In this document: positions 1 through 7,362 of the stretch, in pieces
Numbering within the stretch: the stretch's first letter is position 1
Layout: every line of letters begins with the position of its first letter
Notes under the pieces: generated by a model
Seen by the model: the letters and a program-made list of their open reading frames with translations, nothing else
Told to the model about the DNA's origin: nothing
Databases searched by the model: none
DNA from: Pseudomonas sp. FEN
GTDB lineage: Bacteria; Pseudomonadota; Gammaproteobacteria; Pseudomonadales; Pseudomonadaceae
Assembly: GCF_904067045.1 (NCBI RefSeq)
Contig: NZ_CAJFDC010000013.1
Location: 372,001 to 436,000 of the forward strand
Reading direction: 5' to 3'
DNA length: 64,000 nucleotides
Translations under genes and position numbers: made by a program

Positions 1-471
1 CCAGACCTGGGACCGCTGCTCGGCCCCCTGCCCGATAGCATCTCCCGGCTCGCGGCCCCTGCCCTGGCGCTGTGGCTGAGCCAAGCCCGCGCTGAAGCAG
101 CCAACGCCGGTACCCGCCCCATTCCACCGCACATCCGGGAGCAACTGCTACGCTGGTACGACCCCAGCGTCCTCGATGCCGCGCGCTACAATGTGAGCGA
201 CAACGGCCAACTCAATGCCGCCACCGCCATGCTGCAAAACCCCGATATCGGTGCCGTGACGCTGATCGACATCATTCTCTTCCGGGACGCTCAAACCGCA
301 GAACAGAACGTCGCGCTCTGGGCTCACGAATTGAAGCATGTGCAGCAGTATCGGCAATGGGGGGTAGAAGGATTTGCCCAGCGCTATACACAAGATTTCA
401 ATGCCGTGGAGGCACCGGCTTATGCCATACAGGCTGAGGTCAGACGGTCGGTGCGGAAAGGGACTGACTGA
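1..471 (+). CDS. DUF4157-type putative zinc metallopeptidase (5' truncated by window)
   Basis: The reading frame is open from base 1, so the N-terminus lies outside the window; 156 codons are visible. The visible part carries HELKH at about residues 109-113, an HExxH zinc-protease signature, followed by QYRQWGVEGF and further acidic residues that could supply a third ligand. This arrangement (LWAHELKHVQQY) is that of DUF4157-domain proteins. In other bacteria this domain often sits in larger toxins and contractile-injection-associated proteins, but small stand-alone versions are common in Pseudomonas. Peptidase activity is inferred from the motif only. The next gene starts 13 bases downstream, so the two may be cotranscribed. 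Confidence 0.75.
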   Translation, partial: PDLGPLLGPLPDSISRLAAPALALWLSQARAEAANAGTRPIPPHIREQLLRWYDPSVLDAARYNVSDNGQLNAATAMLQNPDIGAVTLIDIILFRDAQTAEQNVALWAHELKHVQQYRQWGVEGFAQRYTQDFNAVEAPAYAIQAEVRRSVRKGTD

Positions 472-483
472 AGGGTAGCGAAG

Positions 484-897
484 ATGAAAAGACCTGAAGA
501 TGCACCCGCTGCGTTCCAAGCGGCTTGGAACCGCCACGACATGGCTGCTCTCGGTGGCCTGTTCGATCAGAATGCGACGTTCGTGAATCGTTTCGGACAC
601 TATGTCCGGGGCATTGAAGAGATCGTGGCGCTCCACGTTCCCCTTCACGAAACGATCTACCGTGACTCCACGCTCCAGAACGAACTGATCGATATGACCC
701 ATATCGCCGACGGGGTAGCAGTCATACATTTCTGGAGTCGCCTGATGGCCGGCGCCGCTCACCCGGCCGGACCACATGCAGTGGATACGCTGATTCTCGC
801 GGTGCTGACGAGACAGAACGAGCTCTGGCGCATTCGAGCGCTGGAGAATGTGACACTGACAAATCCGCGGACCGGTGAGGCGATCCTGCGCGATTAG
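484..897 (+). CDS. SgcJ/EcaC-like SnoaL-fold protein
   Basis: A 137-residue protein of the NTF2/SnoaL (DUF4440-like) fold. The opening PEDAPAAFQAAWNRHDMAAL, then FDQNATFVNRFG, is typical of SgcJ/EcaC family oxidoreductase-like proteins: a helix, then strands forming a cone-shaped pocket. Length fits the family (about 130-140 residues). The GCGAAG stretch before the ATG is a weak ribosome site. The substrate is unknown; many relatives have no proven enzymatic activity. It follows the DUF4157 gene after 13 bases. Confidence 0.7.
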   Translation: MKRPEDAPAAFQAAWNRHDMAALGGLFDQNATFVNRFGHYVRGIEEIVALHVPLHETIYRDSTLQNELIDMTHIADGVAVIHFWSRLMAGAAHPAGPHAVDTLILAVLTRQNELWRIRALENVTLTNPRTGEAILRD

Positions 898-1077
898 CGA
901 AACCCAGTTCCTCCGCCAGCAGCTTGATCGGTTGACCTGCGCGCAGGCGTCCTTGGGCCCTGGAGCTGACACTCAACCTGGTGGAAACAGACCCAGTGAC
1001 ACCGTATCTGCCCCTGTCACTCAAGGACGAGTTGGTTGCTTCATGAACTGACTCGCCCCACGGCAACACCTCACGCA
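898..1077. pseudogene. Decayed stretch with DUF6124-like and AraC-like scraps
   Basis: No intact gene. On the plus strand, about 965-1044 reads LVETDPVTPYLPLSLKDEL, resembling the conserved N-terminus of DUF6124 proteins (NPPETDPVSPY-type), then stops. On the minus strand, about 900-960 reads RLRAGQPIKLLAEELGFA, resembling the second helix-turn-helix of an AraC regulator, but the flanking frame makes no sense. Both are short and may be chance; the region looks like scrambled leftovers. Confidence 0.3.
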
Positions 1078-1101
1078 AGCCCGACGCTGTCGGGCTTTTT
1101 T
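1078..1101 (+). terminator. Rho-independent terminator
   Basis: Stem AGCCCGAC / GTCGGGCT with a GCT loop, followed by a run of T. It would end transcription of the two genes at the left edge. Confidence 0.8.
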
Positions 1102-1274
1102 ATGTCTGCGATAAACGTCCATGGCCGTGATAAGCCATCGCGGCCAAGCCTACGAACAGGCTTTCATTACCGAGCATTTATAGCGGAGCAAAATTTTGCG
1201 CCCTCATGGAAGCGGGTTACTCTCTGCGAACCTGCTCACTTGAAGCGGCAATGCAATACAGGAGAGGCAAAATA

Positions 1275-1655
1275 ATGGATGATTTTCCGCGTTCACTCAC
1301 CATCCAGATCTTCAATTCCAGCGCTGCCAATATCACAGTGAACTATGGCGTGCTGACGGGTGGCAGCTGGGCACCAGCACCGGTCCCCGGCACCATGATC
1401 CCGTCGACAGGCCAGCAGAGCTATGTGAACGGTGCTCCTAACACTTTCAGCTCTCTTGGCGGTCAGATTGTGCTGACACCGGCTAGCGGCGGCACGATCA
1501 TCCCGATCTGGTCTTGGCCAGCCGACGGCCGCGTCTCTGGCAGTGTGAACACCGCCTCCGTTAACGGTTTGTCTGCCACCAGCCAACTGATTAACACCCA
1601 GACCAATTATGCCACCCTGCAGGTGATAATCAGCAACGCCCATACGTTCGGCTAG
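1275..1655 (+). CDS. Small beta-rich protein, possibly aegerolysin/ET79-like
   Basis: A 126-residue protein starting at ATG 1275, chosen because AGGAGAGG lies just upstream. It has no signal peptide and no Cys, and is rich in Asn, Ser, Thr and Gly with alternating hydrophobic residues, suggesting a beta sandwich. The order of segments (NSSAANITVNYGVLTGGSW, a Pro-rich turn, then a strand ending IWSWPADG) resembles the Bacillus crystal ET79/aegerolysin family, whose members bind lipids and can act as pore-forming partners. This match is by eye and moderate. It stands alone between a terminator and mobile-element debris, with no MACPF partner seen. It may be a toxin or surface-binding protein. 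Confidence 0.55.
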   Translation: MDDFPRSLTIQIFNSSAANITVNYGVLTGGSWAPAPVPGTMIPSTGQQSYVNGAPNTFSSLGGQIVLTPASGGTIIPIWSWPADGRVSGSVNTASVNGLSATSQLINTQTNYATLQVIISNAHTFG

Positions 1656-1859
1656 CTCTTCGAGGTAGGCAAAGATTCAGTCGCTTAACACACTCAGAAA
1701 TGAAGGCTGACAGGGGGTCAGTTTTACATTGGCGGTGACAGCTGGATGAGCAAGCGGTCAGCGTCAGCAGCTGACAACGCCCTACGCAGAAGCGGGAAGC
1801 CTGGCTTCCCCTTTTGTCGCTCGTGGCTCAGGTCCTCGGTTGCAGGGCACTCTTGAGCT
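1656..1859. other. Intergenic stretch with IS21-like end remnant
   Basis: No gene. Bases 1713-1737 (GGGGTCAGTTTTACATTGGC and following) resemble the terminal sequence of IS21-family elements (GGGGTCAATTTT...TTGGCGTTGACA type). No istA or istB follows, so it is at best a relic. Confidence 0.3.
1794..1815 (+). terminator. Hairpin, likely terminator
   Basis: GGGAAGCC-T-GGCTTCCC followed by CTTTT, downstream of the beta-rich protein gene and with no other gene between. The short T run makes it a modest terminator. Confidence 0.55.
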
Positions 1860-2168
1860 TCAGTGCCAATCCTTAAAGCAGTGCATGCATTGCCGAGCTT
1901 TCCAGGTTCTCAGTTGCCCGCCGCAGAACGTGCAATGAGCGATTTTCTGTTTGCAGATCGGAATCATCCGGTGCCGGAAGTACTCCCAAACGATGGCAGG
2001 GTCGATACCCTCACACCTGACTATCTCGTCGACCACAGCCTGTTCACCATGCTCGTGAAATGCACCGATAACCGACAGCGTTTCGATGGTTGGGCAGTAA
2101 TTGGTAATCGTGTCTCCGCACCGGTTACAGAGGCGATGGCCAAGCTGGCGAGTCATGGGTTTGTCCAT
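1860..2168 (-). CDS. Cys-rich hypothetical protein (zinc-ribbon-like)
   Basis: The frame gives 102 residues from ATG 2168 (an internal ATG follows four codons later). It has CNRC near the N-terminus, single Cys in the middle, and CTFC and CMHC near the C-terminus, spaced as in two zinc-binding knuckles around a helical core (HGEQAVVDEIVRCEGIDPAI). The pattern is too regular for an antisense shadow, although the frame continues upstream through IS66 antisense sequence. No clear ribosome site is seen. I do not recognise the family; zinc binding and a nucleic-acid or regulatory role are guesses. Confidence 0.5.
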   Translation of the reverse strand: MDKPMTRQLGHRLCNRCGDTITNYCPTIETLSVIGAFHEHGEQAVVDEIVRCEGIDPAIVWEYFRHRMIPICKQKIAHCTFCGGQLRTWKARQCMHCFKDWH

Positions 2169-2254
2169 TGCGAGCGTGTTGCTATAGGTCTCATACAGCC
2201 TCTGGAGTATGCGTCCGGCCAACACCCCTTCCTGTCCACGATGCCAAAGGCGAT

Positions 2255-2281
2255 GGTGTCCACCTAATTTAAGTGGACACC
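2255..2281. repeat. Perfect inverted repeat GGTGTCCAC/GTGGACACC
   Basis: Two 9-base arms (2255-2263 and 2273-2281) separated by CTAATTTAA. It lies exactly where recognisable IS66 TnpA sequence begins and resembles the ends of IS3-type elements. It probably marks an old insertion junction. Confidence 0.5.
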
Positions 2282-2299
2282 CTTTCCAGGCGCAGAAAA

Positions 2300-2478
2300 C
2301 CATAGCACTGCAACCTGCTTTCATTCCGCTGCCCATGCAGCCAGCCGGAGCAAGTTCGCAAGCCGCGTCATCGACGATCTGTCTGGAAATCCCACACCCG
2401 CGAGGCACCGTCAAAGTGAACTGGCCGACCAAGAACGCCGCTGCCTGTGCGAGCTTTCTGCGAGACCTGCTGCGATGA
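2300..2478 (+). pseudogene. IS66-family TnpA remnant (copy 1)
   Basis: Only the C-terminal half is left. The frame reads ALQPAFIPLPMQP, then CLEIPHPRGTVKVNWPTKNA, and ends in FLRDLLR, the usual end of IS66 accessory protein TnpA. The N-terminal helix-turn-helix is missing and is replaced by unrelated sequence after the inverted repeat at 2255-2281. Its stop overlaps the TnpB start (ATGA), as in intact IS66 elements. Confidence 0.75.
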
Positions 2479-2810
2479 TTCGCATCGACGCTATCTGGCT
2501 CGCCACCGAACCTATGGCCATGCGCGCCTGCACCGAGACTGCATTGGCCCGGGTGATTGACGTGTTCGGTGCGGAGAAGCCGCGCTGCGCTTACCTGTTC
2601 GCCAATCGCCGCGCCACTCGCATGAAAGTGCTGGTCCATGACGGTGTGGGTGTTTGGCTTGCAGCGCGTCGGCTGCATCAAGGCAAGTTTCATTGGCCGG
2701 GTATACGCCATGGTCCGCAAGCCGAACTCGATACTGAACAACTTCAGGCTCTGGTACTGGGGCTGCCGTGACAGCGAGTCGGTTCAAACGCGGCAATCCC
2801 GATGCTCTGA
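2475..2810 (+). pseudogene. IS66-family TnpB (copy 1), premature stop
   Basis: MIRIDAIWLATEPM, CAYLFANRRATRMKVLVHD and RRLHQGKFHWPG identify IS66 Orf2 (TnpB). The frame stops at 2769-2771, where the second copy (4885-5220) reads through; after the stop the same frame continues QRVGSNAAIPML to a stop at 2808-2810. Without the nonsense codon it would be 111 residues, the same length as copy 2. Function would be accessory to transposition; here it is dead or shortened to 98 residues. Confidence 0.85.
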
Positions 2811-2867
2811 TACCCGCCATTCACCCATAGGCTGATCGCCGCTGAGTGCCGGCTCTGGCACAATCGG

Positions 2868-3590
2868 CGGCATAACTTCGCCCCCCGACCTTGACCACCT
2901 GCCCCCCGAACAACTGCGCGCTCTGGCAGCGCAGTTGATGCAGCGTGTCGGCACGCTCGATCAAGAGGTGGAGACGCGATACCCTCGGCAAAACTGTCGA
3001 GACAATGGGCAAGAAGATCCATCACGAACCGGACAGCACCCACTGCCAGTGCGGTTGCGCACTTAAGCGTATTGGCGAAGACGTCAGCGAGAAACTGGAC
3101 TACACGCCTGGCGTGTTTACCGTCATCGACAAAGGCATCCCGACCGCTGGATTGTTGGCTCATGTCATGATCGCCAAGTTTGCCGATCATTTGCCCCTTT
3201 ACCGCCAGGAATCGATTTTTGGCCGTGCCGGCTTGGCAATCCCACGCTCGACGCTGGCTCAATGGGTGGGGGCCTGCGGTGTGCAATTACAGCCACTGGT
3301 CGATGCACTGCGCGATGTCGTGCTCGCACATCCCGTCGTCCATGTCGATGAAACGCTGGTACAAATGCTCATACCGGGCTTGAATAAGACCCATCGCTCG
3401 TATGTCTGGGCCTATGCCACCAGCCAGTTCTGCGAAACGGCAGCGGTAGTCTACGACTTCAGCCTCAGCCGCGCCGGAGAGCATGCCCGGAACTTCCTGC
3501 AAGACTGGAAAGGTCAACTGGTCTGTGATGATTTCGATGGCTACAAGGCCAGCTTCGAACTCGGCGTGACCGAGATCGGCGATTTTCTGC
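2868..3590 (+). pseudogene. IS66-family transposase TnpC (copy 1), broken
   Basis: The N-terminus ([20 protein letters not shown]) is in one frame. After an internal loss near 2970 the main frame carries the zinc-finger remnant, KLDYTPGVFTVID, LPLYRQESIFGRAG, the first catalytic Asp in VHVDET (about 3343) and the second acidic site in CDDFDGYKA (about 3528). After FELGVTEIG (about 3590) the sequence abruptly becomes unrelated: the HARRKF region and the catalytic Glu domain are missing. The element cannot make an active transposase. Confidence 0.85.
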
Positions 3591-3720
3591 CCGTCCTTTC
3601 CAGCTTTCTGATACAGGTGCAGCGACAGCGCCCTGACTTCGTGAAAGCCCGGCATCTCTTCTTCCTTCCACCCTGCGTAGCACTCGGCGGCCTCACGGGC
3701 TTCAAGGTCTGAGTTGCAAG
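3591..3720 (-). pseudogene. Tyrosine recombinase fragment abutting broken TnpC
   Basis: Read on the minus strand, this piece gives EAREAAECYAGWKEEEMPGF, then HEVRALSLHLYQKAGKDGQ and then loses similarity. The HxxR motif with the following LYxKxGxDxQ is the catalytic box of phage-type tyrosine recombinases. The rest, including the Tyr nucleophile region, is gone where TnpC sequence begins. This marks a former integrase gene, hence a former prophage or island, cut by the IS66 event. Confidence 0.65.
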
Positions 3721-3869
3721 TAGGTGTAGCTCGGATGCTTACGTTTGACAGCGTCAAAAGTCGCATCAATACTGCAACGGCGATTCCAAGGCATGGACTC
3801 GCGTAAAAAGGAGAAGTTCTTACCAAAAGAATTTCAGCACATACGGAAATAGCGAATAAGGAAATTACA

Positions 3870-4403
3870 ATGAACCAAGCTACGCAGGAAAAAATTTCGA
3901 TCCTGGCCCAGCAAGCCGTTGTACCGTTCACCCTTTTTGATCAGAACGGTATCAAGATCACCTTGAATCTGCCCAAGGCATTGCAGATCAACCAAAACAA
4001 TCAGGAGACTTATCCTCCTAAGCCAACCCCGGGAGAAGGAGCTCCCATGTTGCATAACAACACGATCTTCCCCATCAAATCGGCAACGTTCTCCATCAAG
4101 CTCGAGGACGTGATCGATGGTTCGAGCAATGTGATTGCAAGCGTGCGGTGGTGGAGTGACGAAATTTTCGACGGAAAACAGACCATGGAGTTCACCGTTG
4201 AAAATATTCGTCCCGGCGAAGTGGGTATTTGTTCTCCCACCTCTTCCGGGTACAACCAGGTCCGCTGGGCCACTTCAGTATCCAGCGGGCGCGGTGTGGA
4301 AACCTTCACCAATACGCTGAATCTTGTCTCGCTCATATTCGGCCCGCTTCAACCAAACGGCCCTGGTGGGAACCCAACCGGCCCGATTGTCCAGATCGGC
4401 TGA
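3870..4403 (+). CDS. Orphan beta-rich protein of unknown function, transposon-flanked
   Basis: A 177-residue protein; ATG 3870 is preceded by AAGGAAA at a suitable distance. There is no signal peptide, membrane segment or Cys cluster (one Cys). The first 30 residues are Gln/Ile-rich; then comes a Pro-rich bend (YPPKPTPGEGAP), a run of amphipathic strands (ATFSIKLEDVI, NVIASVRWWSDEIFDG), and a Gly/Pro-rich tail. I do not recognise a family. Its AT-richer composition differs from the core genes, and it sits between two opposed broken IS66 copies, so it looks acquired. A secreted or structural protein, perhaps a toxin like its neighbour at 1275, is only a guess. Confidence 0.6.
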   Translation: MNQATQEKISILAQQAVVPFTLFDQNGIKITLNLPKALQINQNNQETYPPKPTPGEGAPMLHNNTIFPIKSATFSIKLEDVIDGSSNVIASVRWWSDEIFDGKQTMEFTVENIRPGEVGICSPTSSGYNQVRWATSVSSGRGVETFTNTLNLVSLIFGPLQPNGPGGNPTGPIVQIG

Positions 4404-4414
4404 TTGAGCTGCAC

Positions 4415-4442
4415 TGCGATGCCCGTTGAATCGGGCGTCGCA
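4415..4442 (+). terminator. Hairpin after the orphan gene
   Basis: Eleven-base stem TGCGATGCCCG / CGGGCGTCGCA (one G-U pair) with loop TTGAAT, 11 bases after the stop of the gene at 3870-4403. There is no T run, so it is a weak terminator or an mRNA 3'-end stabiliser. Confidence 0.55.
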
Positions 4443-4539
4443 CTCCCTCCGATGATACCTCCGCTCTATTGCTGCACAGCTTTCACATATGAACTGCAAT
4501 CAACCCGACTAGCGCTCCTCACGCAGGCCCTTTACCTGG

Positions 4540-4840
4540 ATCAGTGTTTCGCAGTCACCGCAGACCCACTTGCCACGCACCTAACGCTCGACGGTAAACA
4601 CGCCAGGCGTGTAGTCCAATTTCTCGCTGACGTCTTCGCCAATACGTTTAAGTGCGCAGCCGCATTGCAGTGAGTACTGTCCGGCTCGTGATGGATCAGC
4701 GTGCGCGGAAACTCCGCTGGCAATGCGGTGCGCTTGGGTTTCTGTTTGGTCTCGGTCGTTGCCGGGGCGAGTTGCAATGTTTGAAGCTCAGCCTCGATCG
4801 CCGCGATATCGGAGCGAAGTCATGCTGCTGATTGTGCCAG
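4540..4840 (-). pseudogene. IS66-family transposase TnpC remnant (copy 2)
   Basis: On the minus strand the start region (ATGACTTCGC...) leads, in shifted frames, to DIAAIEAELQTLQLAPATTE, then TKQKPKRTALPAEFPR, LIHHEPDSTHC, and in another frame CALKRIGEDVSEKL and LDYTPGVFTVE. It then ends at a Cys-rich piece (WVCGDCETLIQVKG). Only the N-terminal part is present, frameshifted and internally deleted. The same LIHHEPDSTHC and LDYTPGVFTV stretches occur in copy 1. Confidence 0.8.
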
Positions 4841-4884
4841 AGCCGGCACTCAGCGACGATCAGCCTATAGGTGAGTGATGGGCA

Positions 4885-5220
4885 TCAGAGCATCGTGATT
4901 ACCGCGTTTGAACCGACCCGCCGGCACGGCAGACCCAGTACCAGAGCCTGAAGTTGTTCAGTATCGAGTTCGGCTTGCGGGCCATGGCGTATACCCGGCC
5001 AATGAAACTTGCCTTGATGCAGCCGACGCGCCGCAAGCCAGATACCCAACCCGTTGTGCACCAGCACTTTCATCCGATTGGCGCGGCGGTTGGCAAACAG
5101 ATAAGCACAGTGCGGCTGCGCCGCACCGAACACCGCTACCACCCGCGCCAGCGCGGTTTCGGTGCAGGCGCGCATGTCCATCGGCTCGGTGGCGAGCCAG
5201 ATGGCATCAATGCGGATCAT
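4885..5220 (-). CDS. tnpB: IS66-family TnpB (copy 2), full length
   Basis: 111 residues from ATG 5220 (MIRIDAIWLATEPMDMR). It contains CAYLFANRRANRMKVLVHN and KFHWPGIRHGPQAELD, the conserved core of IS66 Orf2. It is the only intact gene left from the two IS66 copies; TnpA upstream and TnpC downstream are broken. It matches copy 1 closely in inverted orientation, so 2475-2830 and 4870-5220 form a long imperfect inverted repeat. Its start overlaps the TnpA stop (ATGA). Confidence 0.85.
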   Translation of the reverse strand: MIRIDAIWLATEPMDMRACTETALARVVAVFGAAQPHCAYLFANRRANRMKVLVHNGLGIWLAARRLHQGKFHWPGIRHGPQAELDTEQLQALVLGLPCRRVGSNAVITML

Positions 5221-5375
5221 CGTGTTAATCCACGAACAAATCGGGCGCAACCCTCGGGACCATTGGCGAGCCAATTAACCGTCAGAGTTTCGTGCTCCAA
5301 CGGTACATTAATGCTGATCGATGTTTCAGGACGAGCTTGAACGTTCGACTCCAGCGTCAGAGGCACGAAAGCCGG
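5217..5375 (-). pseudogene. IS66-family TnpA remnant (copy 2)
   Basis: The minus strand reads LPAFVPLTLESNVQARPE, SISINVPLEHETLTVNWLAN and ends FVRGLTR with the stop overlapping TnpB. This is the C-terminal half of TnpA. It differs from copy 1 in sequence (GCARFVRGLTR against CASFLRDLLR), so the two IS66 copies are related but not identical elements. The N-terminus is not found; 5380-5529 holds nothing recognisable. Confidence 0.75.
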
Positions 5376-5529
5376 CAAGTCTGGTTAGTGAATCGGGCAG
5401 GCCAACAGGTTGTAGCGCGGCTGATATTGCTATAGGAGCGTCACCAAATGGGAATGCCCTTCGGTTGACTCGACTCTCTGCATGCTGAGATTGCGTCAGT
5501 CGCATTAGTTTTTGTTCCCGCTGTATTTA

Positions 5530-6487
5530 TTACCTCAGTTGCCTCGGGGTTACGTTCAGGTGACTCTTCAGCAGGCGACGCAGGGCTGTTGGGTCGCTGA
5601 AGCCCACTTGCTCGGCGATGTGCTCTACCGAGCATCGACTGCTTTCTAGTAATGCTCGTGCCTTATTCAGTTGGACTGTTCGAATTAGGTGTAGAGGGCC
5701 GCGCCCTGTGGCCTTGGATACCTGCCTGGAGAGTGTTCGTGTGCTCATTCGCATTTTTGTTGCCAGGGCGCTAACACTCACAGGTGTTGGCAGCGACGCC
5801 TCGACATGAGCGATCACCTGCGCGATTAGTTCACCATGCGCCATCAGTGCGGGAACCATGAAGGGAGATTGCAACTGCCGCTGATTTAAAAGTAGGGCTT
5901 TAGCCACTGCTTCGACCAGTTCAGGGCCAAAGCGTTGGCCGATCAAATGCATCAATAAATCGGTATGCCCTAAGGCGGCACCTGCAGTAATCAGAGGAGC
6001 ATCCTCAATAACCATACGGTCTGGATCGACGATGCAGCGATTTGCAAGTTGCCGCAATGTGGCGGCCAGCCACCAGCTCGTCGTAACCGTCTTCCCTTCA
6101 GTTAGTCCTGCTGCATACAAGAGAAACACGGCTGAACATGACGCTGCTACAGTTCCGCCTGCAGCCACATGCTGACGTAAGGCAGCTAGCACTGGCTCCA
6201 GTTCAGGCTGTAATAAGTGCGATTTCAATACGACTGCAGCATCGATATCTAATCCGGGAAGAATCCAACAGGCTCGCCCATCGGACGGGAGTATCAAACT
6301 CTGCGCGAGGAGGCTGAGGCCATTTCCTAATGAAATAGCCCCTTCTACTGCTGAGCGCACAGTCCAGCGCGGCGCTGGTAAACCTAGCCGTGGTGCTAAC
6401 TTTGATGCGGTTGAAAGTATGTCCAGCGATAGAGCGACGCTGGAAGCAAACGCCCTTGGGGGGGACAATAACAATGAAATCGTTCAT
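5530..6487 (-). pseudogene. GlxA/FtrA-type AraC regulator with frameshift in a 7-G tract
   Basis: The product has an N-terminal DJ-1/PfpI-like domain (with AASCSAVFLLYAAGLTEG at the nucleophile-elbow position) and a C-terminal AraC domain (VSVSALATKMRMSTRTLSRQ, VEHIAEQVGFSDPTALRR). The natural start is ATG 6487, giving MNDFIVIVPP, but seven G (6458-6464, plus strand) put RAFASSVALSLDILSTA out of frame. Six G would restore the usual family start. As written, only an alternative TTG at 6474 reaches the main frame (314 residues). This may be a sequencing error, a recent mutation or a slippage switch. The tautomerase gene is divergent 94 bases away. Confidence 0.8.
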
Positions 6488-6581
6488 TGGCTGATTCTGC
6501 CTGAAAGATGTCTGATCGGCCAATTTTTTTTGCGAACAGACCGCGTTCTAATGGTGGCTTATTCACCAAGAGGATTTATTT

Positions 6582-7046
6582 GTGCCAAATATCATCATTA
6601 AGCTTCCTGCTAATGTGCTAAGCGGTGACGCCATACAGCAACTTCTGGCCGCTGTTGATTCTGCAGCAGTAGAGGCAACGGGGCTCGGAAATGAGCCTCG
6701 GCAGCGACTCCTGTGTTGGGTCATGCTCGATGAGATTCCCGATGGGCGTTGGATTTGTGGTGGGCGCTGCGACTTTGACCAATTCATACCCTGTCATGTA
6801 CAGGTACTAGCTCCAGCTGGAGAGTTGAATGCCGGGCGTCGGGCTCATTTCGCCGCATTGCTGCATAAGGCAATTGCCGGCAGTCTGGTCGAGGATGATT
6901 CCCGTGTTCTAATGACCTCTATCGTAATCGGCGACGTGGTGGATGGAACTTGGGCCGCTAACGGCGATATTTGGCATCTGCCAGATTTCGTGAAGGCTGC
7001 TGGCTACGCACCTCAAAAGGTTGTGGCTGATGCTTCGCTCAAATAG
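6582..7046 (+). CDS. Tautomerase/MIF-superfamily protein
   Basis: 154 residues; the start is GTG 6582, with AAGAGGA about 8 bases upstream, giving Met-Pro-Asn-Ile. Removal of Met would leave the catalytic Pro1 typical of 4-oxalocrotonate tautomerases. The chain has two successive beta-alpha-beta units (residues 1-70 with LCWVMLDEIPDGRWICGG, and about 75-150 with VLMTSIVIGDVVDGTWAANG), as in fused tautomerases. It probably acts on small keto/enol acids; the substrate is unknown. It is divergent from the GlxA-type regulator at 5530-6487, which is therefore its likely regulator. Confidence 0.75.
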   Translation: MPNIIIKLPANVLSGDAIQQLLAAVDSAAVEATGLGNEPRQRLLCWVMLDEIPDGRWICGGRCDFDQFIPCHVQVLAPAGELNAGRRAHFAALLHKAIAGSLVEDDSRVLMTSIVIGDVVDGTWAANGDIWHLPDFVKAAGYAPQKVVADASLK

Positions 7047-7362
7047 TTGAATTAAGTATAGGGGGGCTGTCTAGGTGTTTCTATTTCTGACGTTGCACAG
7101 CTTAAAGAGCAGAGATCATCTACACTTAAGTTTGAGCTACCCATCCCCTGTGATGCAGAACGATTATATGTCTATCGTTCTGCATTCACAGGATTCAGGA
7201 GTTCCCGCCTGGCAGCTTCTATCACCTTGCCCTCGATTCGCTTGAGGGCCCTTTCATAGATTTCTACAGTGCTGCATGAATCGCATCCACGATGCTTTGC
7301 GTCAATGTTTCATTCGGTGCCGTCGTAAGAACTGGTGTCCGAATGGTCGTGGAATCCGCAAG
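7047..7362. other. Gap with an inverted repeat and a possible minus-strand coding scrap
   Basis: Bases 7147-7164 (CCTGTGATGCAGAACGAT) and 7174-7192 form an 18-base inverted repeat with one extra T in the second arm and a 9-base loop. It could act as a bidirectional terminator, but has no T run. On the minus strand 7309-7172 is an open stretch ending EIYERALKRIEGKVIEAARR plus a short tail, which looks like the end of a real helical protein but has no visible start. Confidence 0.35.

Noticed and set aside
1860..2741. Full 293-codon minus-strand frame
   Set aside because: Its first two thirds are antisense of IS66 TnpB/TnpA; only the last 102 codons look like a protein and are annotated.
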